Origin: Tilletia caries
Taxonomy: Eukaryota; Basidiomycota; Exobasidiomycetes; Tilletiales; Tilletiaceae
Reading direction: 5' to 3'
Length of the DNA: 64,000 nucleotides
Assembly (NCBI GenBank): GCA_032718865.1
Contig: JALUTQ010000003.1
Span: 464,001-528,000, forward strand
Positions 1 through 13,700 of the stretch are shown here, one piece after another. Made by a program: the position numbers and the translations under genes. The notes beneath the pieces are model-generated. The model was not told where the DNA came from, did not search any database, and saw only the letters and a list, made by a program, of their open reading frames with translations. Position 1 is the first letter of the stretch, and the number at the start of each line of letters is the position of its first letter.

Positions 1-1032
1 CTGGAGCACAGAACGGATCCGCCTCGGTTGAATCACCACAAAGTTGGAGGGAGAAGCTGGTTACCTGTCTTTTACCCCCCTTCATGCGGCACGCATATAC
101 TCCAGCCTGCATTTCCCACAATACAAGTTGGCTTCAAGATCATCCTGATATTCATTTGCGATCAGGTCAGGAAGGACACGAAATTTGTCGGAAGGGCGCG
201 ATACAAGCCTGCATCACTCGTTGCGATTGCGATATTGCGATGGCATTTGCTGATCATTCTTTCCGCTGACGAATCTTTCCCCTATCTGAGGCTTTCCCTT
301 TCCTTTCCTCTCTTCCCCTTCCCTTGCCTCGTCAGACCAGTCCCACAGATTGCAAGTGCTTCGTCGGCGCAGGATCAAGAACACGGCCAAGGAGAACGTA
401 AATTCATCAAGTCACCGAACCCCGTACCGACCGACAAAGGAGGGTGCGGCCGGAAGAAGGCGATTGTCATAAAGTAAAGTGCGGACGGCCCTCTCTCCAA
501 GAGAGAAGTATTTGGGGGTAACGACGAGAAGGGAACACCCAAAGACGAGCAGAAAAAAAGAAGGAACAAAAGAGGAAGGTCGTCTTTGATCTTGAATTGT
601 GGTTGGTTGTACGAGTGAGAAAGTTGCGAGACACAAGCCAAGAAGCAGGATGGGATATGTAGAGAGATAAGAGGGAACCGGACTACTAAGTAGGTAAGGT
701 AAGGTAAGGCAAGGCCGAACCTGAAGGTCAAAAGAAGGTGGGCGGGTTGTAAATAGTGTAAAAATGAGCGAAAGGGGGGAGGGGCGGGAGGGGGGAATGA
801 TGAATGCAAACTGTAGTACGGGCCGTAACTGGAGCAGAGGTGGCGGGGGGAAGGTGGGCCGACGTGAAATAGAAGCTCGTGGGTAGGACGATGAGAATGA
901 AAGCAAAGGCGGGGAAGGGAGGGCAGCAGCCATGGCTGGAGGCGCACAGATAATGTCGACCATAGAGGGGGAGAACGAGGGGGGCTCGCATGTAGGTGGT
1001 GGGGCCTGGGAGGGGAAAGGTCTGGCGAGTTT
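1..1032. other. Intergenic region, no gene seen
   Basis: This stretch lies downstream of the minus-strand Rho exchange factor and should hold its 3' untranslated region. The open frames here are low-complexity Pro/Ser/Leu-rich readings of a purine-rich strand, with no domain and no convincing splice signals. I see no repeat or RNA gene. Confidence 0.5.
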
Positions 1033-4000
1033 TCAGCTCGTCACCGCAGCACCTTCTACAGTAAAACCGTTGTCCAGATGTGCCTCCGACTCTTCCGACG
1101 GCGTGGCGGGCAACGTCGGCAGCGGCGGTACCGGAGTCGTCATCCGATGCGAGCCCGATCCCAACCTCATGTTGATCCGAGGCCGTCGGCTCGAAAGGGA
1201 ACCCGAGCTAGACAGACCCACTCGTTCCGCGCCCTGCTTCTTGCTCGTCGAGAAGAAGATCGGACGTTCCGCACCCTCAGGCGGACTGCTGCCGCCCACG
1301 CTAGCCCCGCCAGCCGAAACAGATCCGGAACGGGAGGCTACCGGGCTGGGATCGCCTCCCGTGTTGCTGCCATCGGAAGAGTAGGACGAGGAGAATGGCG
1401 TGGGAAAAGTGGGAAGCGCCACGGCCGACTGGCTGCGCGCAGCAACGAAGCCATCGGTGCTCCTTCGGTTCAAATGGGGCTGAGGCCCAGCGACAGACAA
1501 GAAGCCAGAGCCACTCTCAGCCGGCTGTTGTCCTCCGAACCAGATCTTGCCCAAAGCCGTCCGGGATCGCTGCAGCGACGCGCGAGATAAGGACCGCCGT
1601 GGTGGAGGATTCGATGGAATCGACCCGTCCTCTTGCGAAATGTTGACTTGCAAAGACGCTTCTCCTTCATTATGCAAAAGCGAGTCTCGAGAAGCCGTGG
1701 CGGCCTCTCCGTCCGATTTTGGGGCTAGTCCTGTCGGAGCCGAACCCTTCAGCAGGCCCAATGCAGACTGCTGCTGTTCCGTGCTCGCGTCGACCTCAGG
1801 CGGCGCTGGCATACTCAACGTGCGTTCACGCTTGTAGCGTATACTGCCAAAAACCCGCCGTATCGAGTCCGTTCGGCCAGGTTTAGAAGCCCCATTCTCG
1901 GCCTCGCCGGTCACGGGAGTCAAGGCTAGGCCAGCATGAAGCGACGGCGACTGCTGCATCGAAGGAACATACGGCGTGTTGGCGCCCGAAGGCAGGCCCG
2001 AGCTTGCGGCGTCCGTCCCTGAGGGGGTGTGTGACTCCGACTCGACTTCCTGCGACGACTGAGAGCGCTGTCGACGTCCAAAGGAAACCGTCAGCGCATC
2101 GCGAAGGCTGGCCGCAAACGACTCGCGACGGGACGCGGAAGCACGCTGCGGGACGGACAGACTCTGCTGTCCTGTCGATGTAGACCCGTTCGTGTCACCC
2201 GTCGTTCCTCCGTCCATCGGGGCAGACGTCGGCATGGCCACGGCCGGAAGCTCGCTCATCGCCCGCACAGATGCTCGCGACGACGTCTTCAGAGACAGCT
2301 GGCGGAATGTTCTCATGGCACGGTTTGACATGCCGTTCGTGTTTCCGGTGGGAGTGTGCTGGGGGAACGGGACTGTGTGGGAGCCGATATTACCGTTGGA
2401 GCCGTCAGCCACCAAGGCCGCGTAAGACGACATGAGCGCGTCTGAGTTCGGTGGGATGAAGAGGCTTTCGACAGGATCGGCGTAGCTCTTCCGCCGTTGC
2501 ATTTTCAGCGTCGAAGTCTCCATCGAACCCATCCGACCCAAGCCGACGAGGGCGCCGAGAGACTGTTGCCAGCAGCCGGGCCCATGAGCAGGCGTCGCGA
2601 GAGCAAACGAATTGCTCAACGCCAGGGAACCCGACCCGCCAACGTAATCATGGGCGCTGCGAGGAGCACGCGCACCAACCACCGAGACCGAGAACGCCAT
2701 GGAGCGGTCGATCACCGAGCGTTGGTAAGGTGAAGACCGTCGCACCTGAATCTCAGCTGTCTCCTCGAAGTACTGCTGCAAGACGTCATCGCTGTTTCCA
2801 CCTTGAGCTGGCGAGTTCAGGTTGAAGTTCGCAGATGACGGCGTCAATGGGGACGATGGCGTTGACAACGCTCCGACGGGCGAGTGCCCTTGTCCACGTG
2901 TAGCGAATCGTCCTTTCCGAGGGCTTGCTTCGAACCGACCCATGCTCTCGGCCGCTGGGTCCATCTCTTCGATCATTCCAGCGTCCAGACTGCCAGGTAC
3001 GGCAGGAGCCGCATAATTTGACAGCCGGAAGGATGCGCGCTGAGTAGCTCGGCTCGAGGGCCGACTAGAGCTCTCACCAGTCCCAGCCGAGTCGACGTGC
3101 AGGCTACTAGGGAATGCCGCCTCCGTGCCTGGAGGGTGAATAAGCGCCTGGGAGATCGTCTCGCCCAACGCGTCGACCCAGAGCTTGCGTTCCCGCGCAT
3201 TAGAAGCAACCAGCTCGAAATGGTGATCGCGGACGCTCAGTCGGAATGCATGCGGCAGGAACCTGGACTCCTCGGGCACGTCGCTCAGTTTGGCCAGCCA
3301 GAGCGGGAACCAGAACTTAGGCTCGTACGCGGCTGCCTTGCGGACTTTGAAGATAAGCATAAAGCCTTGGTAGAGAACGCAGCCCTGATACTTGAGTCGG
3401 AGGGGGGAAGTGAGCGGGTGACCGTTTCGCTGGTGGTACATCACATCGAGGGTGCCGGCCACAACACAGTGCCCGAGCGAGTGTAGGAACGAGGGCGTCA
3501 CATTCTAGAATGGCCCAACAGGAGATCATATCCAAGGAGGTGAGTCCAGTCCAAACCAAAACGATGCGCATTTGCAGGCTTCGCTGTACTCACGTAGTGG
3601 GTTTCAATCCTGTCTACAATCGTCTGTGACAGCCGCTCCTCGTGGCGAAGTCGACCGGCCTCATTGACATGCTCAACGACACCAACAAGCGCGGCAACAG
3701 CCCCAAACACCGCCTCCCGGTCCTTGCCTTTACTTGGCCTGCTCTGACCCATCTGCGACACGCCGTCCACGCCTGGTCCGTCATCAAGGCTACCATCCTC
3801 CTCCCCGCTGGCAGGCGGACTGACTGGATGGCAGTACTTGAGCAAGCTCTGGAGCAAGAGGGGGTACAGTGCGATCCGCTGGATAGGCTTCACAAAGTAA
3901 TCGTGGAAGACGAGTCGGTGTGGTCGATTGCCCTTGTTCAACAGCGGCGCGATCGGACTCGAGGTCGGGTGAGCACCCGGCGTAGCAGAGGCGGAGATCG

Positions 4001-7000
4001 AGACCAAGTTGGCATTGGCAGCTGTCGAAGTTGGCACATCAGCCGCTGTCGCCGCTTCTTGTTGTACCGGAGAAGGAAGCGTCGGCGACATCCTCGCCGC
4101 AACAACCTGCAACGTCTCCGCACACATCCGCTCATACGCGACCCATTCAGCCGCACCCCTCCTCTCGGCGTCTTTGACGATCGAGAGAGCCTCCATGTGG
4201 CGCGAACAGAAGCGCGCGTACAAGTCGCGTAAGGCTGGAGCCAGCGTATTGGTGAGGTATTCAGCCACTTTACGCGTGCCTTCCTCAAGCGCCGCAGGTG
4301 ATACCTTCACCTTCACGTTCGGATCAGACTCGGGGTGGTCGAGCCCGTACTGAGAGACAATGGCCTCAAGACGCCATGCCGCCGATTGATGCAGACTGAG
4401 CAACTCCTCGGCATTGCGCGTGACCAGATCAAGTCGCTCCAAGGCAGGATCGGAGGAATTGCGAGAAAAGGCAGCGGACATCGGTGATGCTCCTGCACCA
4501 CTTCCGCTTGCAGTTGGCTGATACGAGGACGAGCGAGAGTGCGGCGGTGCAGGGGGTTGGAGCGTAGTGCTTCCAGATCCGATAGCAGAACTGGTCGCGC
4601 CGGGATTCGCCGAGACGACAGCTGAGCCACTCCCTTCATCCGAACTCGCCATCAGCACCTCTGGATCATCACTGCCTTCCTGGGTCTCCGATAACCGCGA
4701 CCCCGGCCGGTCTATGTCCCCGTTCGTACCAGCGACGCTCCCATTACTACTGCCGCCACCGTTGTTCACAGCAGGTGCGAAAGCTGGCAGCACCACCAGG
4801 TTCTCGAAGAAGACCATGACGAGTAACGCGAGATCGTCCGCATACGAGCGCTCCGTCCGGACGAGCTCTAATAGCGCATACCGCTGCAACTCGCGCCGAT
4901 GTTCCGCGCGCGCCAATGCCACTTGCAGCCGTTGTTGTGCAGTCTCGCCTTGCTCCTCCACCCCGCCGTTCGCAGGCGCATCGGCACCGGTCGAGGAGAA
5001 AGGCACGTCCGACTCGAGCACCGGCGTGGTGGGCACGACCGTCGCAACCCCAGGAACGACAGTCGCAGGCGTCGAATGTGCCGAAGACGCGCCCATAGGG
5101 AGCGCTCGGCTCGGAGGCGTGAAGACACCTGCAAGCGGCAGACCGAAACGGGCCTCTTCGAACGGACCTTCGAGTGAGGCGGGCGACGCCACCAGTCCTG
5201 AGGGGAACATGGATTGTTCCCCAATTCCGACGTGTGCATCTTGGACCTCGACTGCACCGGGAGCGCCCGTTTCCATTCTATCGTGAGACAAGAAAGCATC
5301 TCGTTGTGTTTGGCGCATGGTCGTGTTTAGCGACAACAAAGACGGACGATGACCCAGCTTTTCCGTCACGTCGACAGACTCGTCAGCATTTTCCGAGGAA
5401 GACGAAGGAGATGCCGATGACGATGCCATGTCCACCAGCCCAAGTCCCAGCATGAGCGCGTCGGAGCCGGCCATCGCTGACGCCGAGGAGACTCCAACAG
5501 CGTCTGAAAGGCCCGAAGACGAAGGGACCGACGAGGAAGGTGTGCGGGACATCACTCCCTGCGAGAGTGGGACACCGGCGTGCGGAGGAAGAGGTGTCAG
5601 GGCGAGAGAGCCATCGGCAATGATGGGAGAAGGCAGTAAGACACGCTGTGGTTCTTGCACTTCTTCAGCTTGTCGTCCCTCCACCACCGGAATGTCGAAT
5701 TCTAAGGACGACAACCGTGGCGGGAACGTAGGCCGAATCGACCGCTGCTCGTCGTGCCCAGAGGAAGGCGGCGGGAAGACGGAGCTGACGCTGAAAAAAG
5801 AAGATTGCTGCCGTTGATGACCTTCTTTTCTTCTCCGCCGTCTGCGCTGTTGTTGTTGTGTAGGGTCCTCTGCATTCTCTACCGCCATAGCCGACGAAGA
5901 AGGAACGTCCTCGTTAGCGTGTGCGTGTACAGGCACCGCCACTTCATTGAGCCTCTGTTGCTGTTCCTCATCCTCGTACGGATGGATCACCATGTCAATG
6001 CCCCTTCGCTGCCGCTCCTCGTCCTCGTCCGACGAGTCAGGCTCCCAATCCGAATCAGAGGCCGGCGCTGTTTCGTGAACATGCACGACAGACGCCAACC
6101 CGCCCGAAGGCCGTTTTGCGACATTCCTGATATACTCTCGCTCCCGCTCATCCTCCTCCTCATCCGCCGAAGTTGACGAATGGGGACTAGCTGTCGATAG
6201 GGATCGCATCAGCGCAGCAGCCGCTGATGTCCTCTCGCCACCGACACTTGGTTGATGGTCGGTCCCGCTCGCAGATGCGTCCTGTCCGATGGCAAGCATG
6301 ACGCCCATCTCGGGCGTCTGCCATGCCGTCACTGCACCAGAATCGAGTCCATCGTCCTCCGCTTCCCCTCCTTCTTCTTCTTCGATACCGCTACTATTCC
6401 TCAATCTGCTCTCTTTCATAGTGTGAACTATGGCCGGCGTCATAGTGAGATCACTGTCGAGACTGGTAGGAGCTGAACTGGGCGGCGAGGTGTCTGTGCT
6501 TGCTCCGAGACCAGGAGAGACGTTGAGCAGGCTGGGCAAGGCGGCCGCCAATGCGCGATACGGCGCCATGCTCGCATTTCGCGCTGCGGCCGTCCATGAA
6601 GACGAAGACGAGGAACCGGAAGCGGCGGATGTGGTGGAGTATGATCGGGACATTGCGGCCTTCCCGTCGGGTTGCGAGACTGGGTCGGGACGGGATACAG
6701 AGGGGCGGCTTTCGCTCGTCGGTTCCGAGGGTAGGGAGGAATGTGCTGCCGATGTGGTGCCTTCCGGAGCCGCAAATAGAGGAAGCGACGTCGTGTTGGC
6801 GCCGACCTTGGTTGCAGCCGGCGAAGAACTTGCGCGAATAGTTCCATCGTTTGTTACCGTAGTGGCGCGAGAAGACGCATGTATAGGCGTCAGTCTAGCA
6901 TTTGACCCAAGCTGAGTGCCATCGGTTGGGGACGGTGCGTTGAAGAGCGCAGAGAGGGCGTCTGCGCCCATCCTGCTGAATCTGGAGGCGGCCGCGGAAC

Positions 7001-7046
7001 TCGCAGAGGGTGGCGTAGGAGCCGGGGCCGTTGCTGCTGATGCCAT
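1033..7046 (-). CDS. DH-PH Rho guanine-nucleotide exchange factor
   Basis: Predicted 1,974-residue protein from two exons, 7046-3594 and 3504-1033. The intron at 3505-3593 (89 nt, GTGAGT...CTAG, phase 0) joins the end of the DH domain to the PH domain. The first ~700 residues are Ser/Pro/Glu-rich and look disordered. The DH (RhoGEF) domain spans about residues 715-1150. It starts with an ELVRTERSYADDL helix, has a Ser/Gly-rich insert of over 100 residues after that helix, and ends with the conserved KPIQRIALYPLLLQSLL helix near residue 1050. A PH domain follows at about 1165-1275 (LVASNARERKLWVDAL near its end), then a ~700-residue Ser-rich tail. Such proteins catalyse GDP/GTP exchange on Rho-family GTPases, usually controlling the cell wall and actin. 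There is no CNH domain in the tail, unlike Rom2-type factors. The start is the first ATG of a long open frame. Upstream exons cannot be excluded. Confidence 0.85.
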
Positions 7047-9444
7047 TTTTCGTCCAGTTTTTTTTTGGTCTGCGGCAGATTCTTGTCTTGGGGAGAAGAT
7101 GTTCGCGAGAGTGCGTGATAGTGACGGGGTATATGTTCCTTGAGAAGACCGTGTGGTATAGACGGTAAGGTCACGGGTGATCGTGGTGAAATCGAGCGTT
7201 CAACTCCAAAAACTTCAGAGGGGAAGAACGTCCATGTCGCGTTGGGGGGTATCCAGGTATATGCTTTTTGAGGATGACAGAACAGGATTTGAAGACAGGT
7301 CAGCATGTAGTCAGGGCGAGGTTGCAAATGTGGTGATACGATCGTACCTTAGAGGAGCGAGCCAAGGGCAGGAGAGTTGCCTGATACAAAGCTGGGCGGA
7401 ATGTCTGTGAAGGACAAGGATTGAGGAGATGGCGATGTCGAATTTTGATTGTGAGAGGGGATCTGATGAGATGAGCATAAAGACGCGAGTTGCCAGCGTA
7501 CGACGTTGGCGGGCGTATGAACGAGATCAAGGGCAGTACGTATGTAGTAAGGAGGTCGACGGGAGATCAAATTGGAAGACACGCCGGCATTTGCGATGCG
7601 TAGCAGAGGGATATTTTCGTGTGTTCAAACCAAGAGGAATGGGAAGATGAGGGTAACGGGCAACGAGATGGGGAGAAGACGGTGAGAAGAGCGGACAACG
7701 CCAACGCATAAAGAAAGGACCCTGATGATCTCACCTTGAGCGCGATGGACAACTCGTGATCGAGAACGTCAACCCCAGCGATGACGAGGTCAAAATCTGA
7801 GGTTGCGCAAGGACCGTTCAACGTGATGGGGCGATGGGGCCGAGATGAAGAAAACGCGCAGATCCCGGTCTGCTGCCCTTTTGGAGCTCGAGCGCCGGCC
7901 CTTCCAGGCACGGTAGCGGGGGCTGGAATCCAGATCTTCAACCAAGGCTAAAGAAGCAAACAGGTGCTCCGTGTTTGCCCTTTCCGTTTGCCTTCTTTCG
8001 GAGGCAAGTTCCCGCGGTTGCCGGCGACGAGGCGGGGGCAGGGCGAGGCGAGGCGAGAGGGTTGGTTTAGGGAGCAAGCGCAAGCGGGCCTTGGGGTTGC
8101 TTGCTGGCTTGCGTTGCGGAGGGAGAGGGGAGGGGGAGAGCGGGTGGTGGTGATGCTGTTCCTCCTGGCCCTGCGTGTATGGGAATAATAGGGCAAGAAG
8201 GAACTTGTTGAGGACAGCAAGCAAAAGCAGACGACGGGAGAGAGATTATCGGATCATGGTGAACGTGAGGATGAGTTGCCGGATAAACATTACGAAAGTT
8301 CTCATTTCATTACAGTTGTGCCTGAGATGCATACAAAGTCACCACCTCCAACTCTCCAAGCTCCAAGCCTCCAAGCGTCACGGAGTCGAGTTGACCAAAG
8401 CCGAAGACCCAAGGGCGTGGGGCGCTTGGCAGCCACAGCTGATTGCATGCAGAGCGTGCAGCATGCAGTGCGTCGAGCACGAAACCCGAAAAGGATGAGA
8501 CGATAACGCGCTTACCTCACGTTGTCGATTGTAGACAGCCGCCCTGGGCCCTGAACCCAAGATAGGATCTTGCTACTGCCGACTGCTGCCTAACCCTAAG
8601 TGCCAAGCAGGTGTCCACTTTCCCGTCCGATCGAGGAGCGAGCTCGCAAGCTTTCCTTGAGCGGTTGCTCCTTTTTCAGCCCTTTGACCTTGGATGCTCC
8701 TAAACAGGACAGCGTTGAAAGACCGGCAGTGCTCCCAATTGCCTCCGACTCCGACACAGCGACACCCCTCTTCCTGCCTTGGGCCGACGGTTGAGTATTG
8801 AGTGGGGAAGAGGAACATGAAGGATGAAGACCGATGCTCGGTCGAGCCCCAGCGGGGAAGAGAGAGCCGTGCGATGCTCTTCCGACTCCCGATGCTTCGT
8901 TCCTTTTCTCAGCGTCAGCATCTTATCAGACAGCATCAGTCTGTTGATATTGACGGACAGGGAGCAGGTCCGAGCGAGACGAGCAAAATCTTCCTGAGAC
9001 AAGCTGCAGGCGTTCGGCTTCCTTGCGAACACATACACGGTGCCGTTCATGGTGAGTTGAGAGTTAGGACCCTGCTTCATGCTGCCTCATGCCTCATGCT
9101 TCATGCTTCCAGTCTTGGGAGCTTGGGACCCTGCTGCCAGTCTTCCAAACTGCAGGCACCGGTCAGTAGTACAATGCATAGTCCCAGTGCCCTGCATCCA
9201 GAGAACATGGAGCCAGAAAGGCAGATCCCTCGCCATAGCAGCCCGCCTTCGCTCCCGGAACGCAAATGATTGTCCTTTCCCCTGACGCCTGACCAGTTGC
9301 GGAGTATTCAGAGGCCGCTGGATGTCATTGTCGGACGTGGAAAGCAAGGAATCTCGTGCTCACAGTTGTGTGAAGCAGCGTTTACAGGGAGAAGCAAGAG
9401 GATCGAGACCGCCCGGGAAGAACATGCGGGGGAGGAGAAGACGG
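7047..9444. other. Intergenic region with possible minus-strand exons
   Basis: No recognisable gene. On the minus strand there are two exon-like pieces with good splice signals. One ends at 7735 before GTGAG. The other is a 57-nt open piece at 7404-7348, framed by a CACAG acceptor and a GTACG donor. They could be 5' exons of the exchange factor or part of an unknown gene, but I could not join them in frame to its ATG at 7046. The remainder (8.2-9.4 kb) shows nothing clear. Confidence 0.3.
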
Positions 9445-9960
9445 TCAAACCCAGTCATCCGAGGGCGGCTTTGAGGGACGCAGCTTTGAGCACGTCGCCC
9501 CAGCGATCGGGCAGCACTCCTTTCCCGGAGGACAACACCATCCCTGCGCATACTTGCACTTGATTGCACACGTCGGAAGGGTATCGATGCCGTCGTCGCA
9601 CACGTCGTCGCACTTCGGCAGCGGTCCGTTGAGGGAGGAGGACTGGATGGTCATGAAGGAGCGAGGTTGAGACCAGGTCAGTGAAGGGGCGATGCAGATA
9701 AGGAGGGGAAGGAGGGAAATCCGAGAACGTACCAGAAAGCCATCGCCCTGGAACGTCTGGCACTTCAGACAATTGGACACGCAGGTCCGAGAGCCATTGT
9801 CGCACGAAACCTTGCAGGGCGGCTGTGGGAACCATCATTTGTCAGTATCTACGATGCACGTCGGTCGAGGGGAGGGATGGTTACTCACGACTTTGACTGC
9901 CGAAGCGACTACTGCGAGCATGGACAGGACCATGAGTAGGTTGAACACCGCGGTGGTCAT
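9445..9960 (-). CDS. Small secreted cysteine-rich protein
   Basis: Three exons (9960-9889, 9822-9733, 9642-9445) with phase-0 introns of 66 and 90 nt give a 119-residue protein. The first ~20 residues form a classical signal peptide (MTTAVFNLLMVLSMLAVVAS), so export is expected. The mature part of about 95 residues has 14 cysteines, including two CC pairs in WCCPPGKECCP, which suggests up to seven disulphides. Exon 2 holds a C-x3-C-x6-C-x3-C-x2-C pattern. The CC spacing resembles other small fungal secreted proteins (effector-like or knottin-like), but I recognise no named family. It lies between the DH-PH gene and the CNH gene on the same strand. Splice signals are canonical and all three exons agree in phase and in cysteine richness, so the model is well supported although the function is unknown. 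Confidence 0.75.
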
Positions 9961-10364
9961 TGTCTCGTATGGAAGGCGCGGGTAGGTGGAGAAGGGTGGG
10001 GGCAGAGGAAAGGGATGTGGGTAATGGGTATGGAGGACATAAACTGGAAGGAAAAGGGGAAGCACCCTTTATACACCGCGTCCCTGTCAGCTGCAGAGAA
10101 AGAAAACGGGAGGACATGTTAGCAAAAGCAGAGGAGAAAGGATTAGCCGTGCGATCACAGGATGCCCGCTCGCGAACGGCGAATCCCTTCCGGAGTAGCT
10201 GCGAAGGACCTATCGCTGTATGTACACTTTTCTTCTCAGGACTCAATGAGGTCGTCACTGGTTCCCGAGGAAAGCGGTAGAAGGCTTCTGCCGAGGATGT
10301 TCCGCCGAGATTGAACGAAGTGGGTAGGATGTCTGATATCGGAAGAAGAGAATCATATCGCTTA

Positions 10365-10736
10365 TTATGCCACCAATCGTCCATCACGCCTGCCTACCCA
10401 GCCAGAAAGACACACAAAGCCAGGTGATGATCCCGAATTCCCAACCTTGTGATGCGGTGGTGCGGGTGCGAAAGGGCGTGTATGTACCTCGACGAAAAAG
10501 TCCATTGTCGCAGAAAGAAGTGTCCGAGTGAGACGATGAGATCTTGCACATGAAGTGTCCTGAGTGTGCCGAGTGCAAGAAGATACGAGGATGTTCGCCA
10601 GGTTTGGTCTGTAGTACTTGTAGACATTCATACCTCTGCGCCCACGAAAAAGAGTCTGCACGGAAATAAAAGGTGAACATGCACAATCTGAACATCAGCG
10701 CAGCTCTTCGTTATCGACAAAGTGTCAACCACTCAC
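10365..10736 (-). other. Probable unresolved 3' exons of the CNH-like gene
   Basis: The upstream long exon reaches a strong donor (ACAG|GTGAGT, last exon base 10737) just before its in-frame TGA. The natural C-terminus is therefore probably spliced on from here. Candidate acceptors and donors include TTCCGTGCAG near 10662, TACTACAG near 10612 and CGAG|GTACAT near 10490. Open pieces such as MDFFVEV resemble the last strand of CNH domains (usually D-F-[VI]-E-[VI]). Several exon chains are possible and I could not choose between them. Confidence 0.4.
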
Positions 10737-13700
10737 CTGTAATCTCTCCCTCCTCGCCAATCCCAGCCCAAGACACCGCCATTGCCCCGCATCTCCCACG
10801 GCCGACACACATCCACCGCGGCGATACTCGCAGCCCTCACCCCGCCCCGATGAGGCAGACCGACAAGCGAGCCCGACAGGTATTCGAACTCCTGCTCGGC
10901 CCGTCCGTGTGGCTCGGCCAGAGAGCGCCGTCGAGCGGCATCAGAGGCGGACGAATTAGAACCGACGACTCGGGGTGGATCGGCGCAGATGCACAAGTCG
11001 TTGGCGCGGCTGACGCCCAAGGCATACGCGCGTGGGTTCATCTTCATCTTGATGCCCATCTCTGGCTGATGGGATCCGTTCTCGGCGCCTCCGCCACTTT
11101 GCGTTCGTTGATGGTGAGCAGGCAGACGAACAGCTGTCGGGACCGGAGTTGGCAGAAGCGCATCCAACACCGGCAAGAGCTCGATCTCCGCATCTCGAAG
11201 GAGTGGGAACGAGAGCGAGACGTGGACACGCACTCGGGTCCGTTGGGACTCCACTTTGCTCGCCATGAAAGCAAGAGCCGTGACGCTGAGGTGAAGTATG
11301 ATAGTGCTCGTCGCCCCATAATCATCTCCGCTCCCTCGAGGGGGCATCGCACGACCATTGGATCGGCTTCCGATGTCCGCTGTGCTCACTGCTCCAGTCG
11401 TCCGCTCGCGTTCGAGCCCGACTACCCGAGCCCAAGCACTCACGGCATTGGGAACTCCGCTCCAGTTGAGCACGTCAAGAGCCTTGGGCTTGCACAGATC
11501 CGCCGGGAGGGGAAGTGGCAAGATCTGCGTAGTGGGCCCTTTTGTTATCAGCACGATCGACGTTGATACCAACTTGCCCGGATTGTCCGTCTCGCCCTGC
11601 TTCTCCCGGTCACGGCGGCGAAGGGCTGCGTTGCGTTTGGGCAGTGCGACGGCCTCTCGCGGAGTGGGCCCGCCTGCTCGGTCGACAACTGTCAGGGTGG
11701 GGTCGGATCGCGAACCAGATGTAAGATGTACGGATCGATCCCGAAGGGCGACAGCTCTGCGGCCCGTTGCGGTGTAAATGACCTCACTACGATCGAGGTC
11801 CTCGTTGTTCCCATCCGCGGAGTCGTCGTCTTCGTTGGTGGTCGTCGATTCGCTCTCGCCAGTGGACGAAGAAGATCTTGAGGGTTGCATGGTCGAAGGG
11901 CGAGGAGGGCTCCGATGTGCGCCCAAATCGAACGCATGTTGCTCAGAAGCCGCATTTGGACTGAGAACACTAGTGAAAACTGGGGTTGGTCGCATGTCCA
12001 GGTTCCCCCGACCGTTTTCGGCGCCTCCAGATCGTCCAAATGTGGTTTCCGCACTATGACTTGCAGCCATCGGCACTCCACCCTCGAAGGCGCTGAGATC
12101 TTGGGCGAGATTGGGTGAGGGACTCTGCTTGAGCATGATTTTGACATCGACCGTTTGCATTCCGATCCAGTTCTGCCTCTCTACCATCTGGCTCTGAGAA
12201 GAACTAGATGTGCGGCGGTGTTGAGAATTCGAAGTTGCGCCTCGACCGCCCACAGAACTGTGAGGATCCAGGGCGAAATTGCTCGCGTCGTCCGCTAGAG
12301 CACTTCCACGCAAGTCTGGAGACGTGCGTTGTTGCCAAACTTGGGGCGGAAGGGTGAAGTTGGAAGCAAGGTCAAAGTCGCGTACGTTGAGATCCGTCAG
12401 CCGGATGACCACCGCTCGGTTTCCAAAGGTGACCAGTACACTCAAGTCGGCACCCATCCAACCTCGCGGACCAGCCATCCCGCCGGAGAATTGGGGCTGA
12501 AGCACGCTATCACTACGCATGCCACCACCCTTCTCCTTGGCCGTGAGCGGAATGTCAGTCGTGCTCGCTTGGGCAAAGGAGATTGCCTTCGGGGCCTGGG
12601 GCGTGTACAGTTCCCGCAGCAAGCTCCAAGAGCGTGCCTCACCCATCCCTCCGGCGGGAGTCCGCCCATCTTGGGCCCAGCTGTGCCCTGTACTCGGTCC
12701 ACCCCTCTGCAGTGACATGGGAAGAAATGAAGAAGTCGTGCGTTGGTCGTTCTTAGGTGGTCGCGCTTCGTAGACCGTGATCGTCTTCGTAGTTGCCAGG
12801 GCAAGGTACCAAGTTCCAGCACCTTTGGCCCCAGGAGCAGCTTCATGCACGGCGTAGAAGATCACAGGCTTGGGTGAGCCGGAGCTGCTGGTGACCGGTC
12901 CAATCCCGCTACCGGAAGGCGTGTTCGTTGAGTTGCCCAACCCTGAATTGCCTCCAGCCGATGAAGTTCCTCCACGGTCGTACCCAGCACGCTCCTTGCC
13001 CTTCCCTTGACCACCGTTCCGATCATCTTCCAAGCCTGGAAGAGAAGGTCCTGGGAACGTACCAGCCGTACTGGCCGAGCCCGAGCCCGCGGGGATGACG
13101 ACCGAGCTGAGCGCAAGTCGGAAGGCAGCCCTCCTCGATGCTTCTTGAGCCACCATAGCCGGGTCCTCAAACATGCCGCTCCCGCCAGCATCAGGGCTCA
13201 GCGGCGACATCGCTCGTCGATCCTCCTCAAAGCTCCGGCCATACGTGCCCACAGAACGGATCGACCCTTCGTATCCAGCCCCATGTCCGGACTCACTTTC
13301 CAGATCGGCGGGCGTCGCAATACTGGTCGGCGACGCGGCGTCCAAGCCATCAATAACCGTCCAAGTGCTGCTGACAACGCTACCATCGCTGGCTGTGCGC
13401 TGGCCGAGCCGTCGTTTCCGCTCTTCGTCTCGGTCTTTACCCTCTCTGCCCTTGCCCTTCCCATGCGTCGCTGCGCTGGTCTTGGCCAACGTTTCGACTG
13501 CGTCTAGCGAGCCGGGGTCAGAGAGGCCGGGTCGGGCTGGGCCTTTGCTAGGGGAGCCAGAGTCGCCCAGCACGCCGAACACCTTCTTAAAGGCACGAGA
13601 AAGCCTATTCCGGGCATGTTTGTGAGGTTTCTTTCCTCCTAATCCATCGCGGTTCGAGAGGTCGAGAGGATCACATGGTTGCTGAGTTGAAAGAAAGTCA

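Noticed and set aside
375..991. Overlapping minus-strand open frames of 190 and 183 residues at the window start
   Set aside because: Pro/Ser/Leu-rich readings of purine-rich DNA in two overlapping frames, no domain and no splice logic.
7348..7941. Possible 5' exons of the exchange factor
   Set aside because: Good splice signals but I could not connect them in frame to the ATG at 7046, so they are mentioned only within a region entry.
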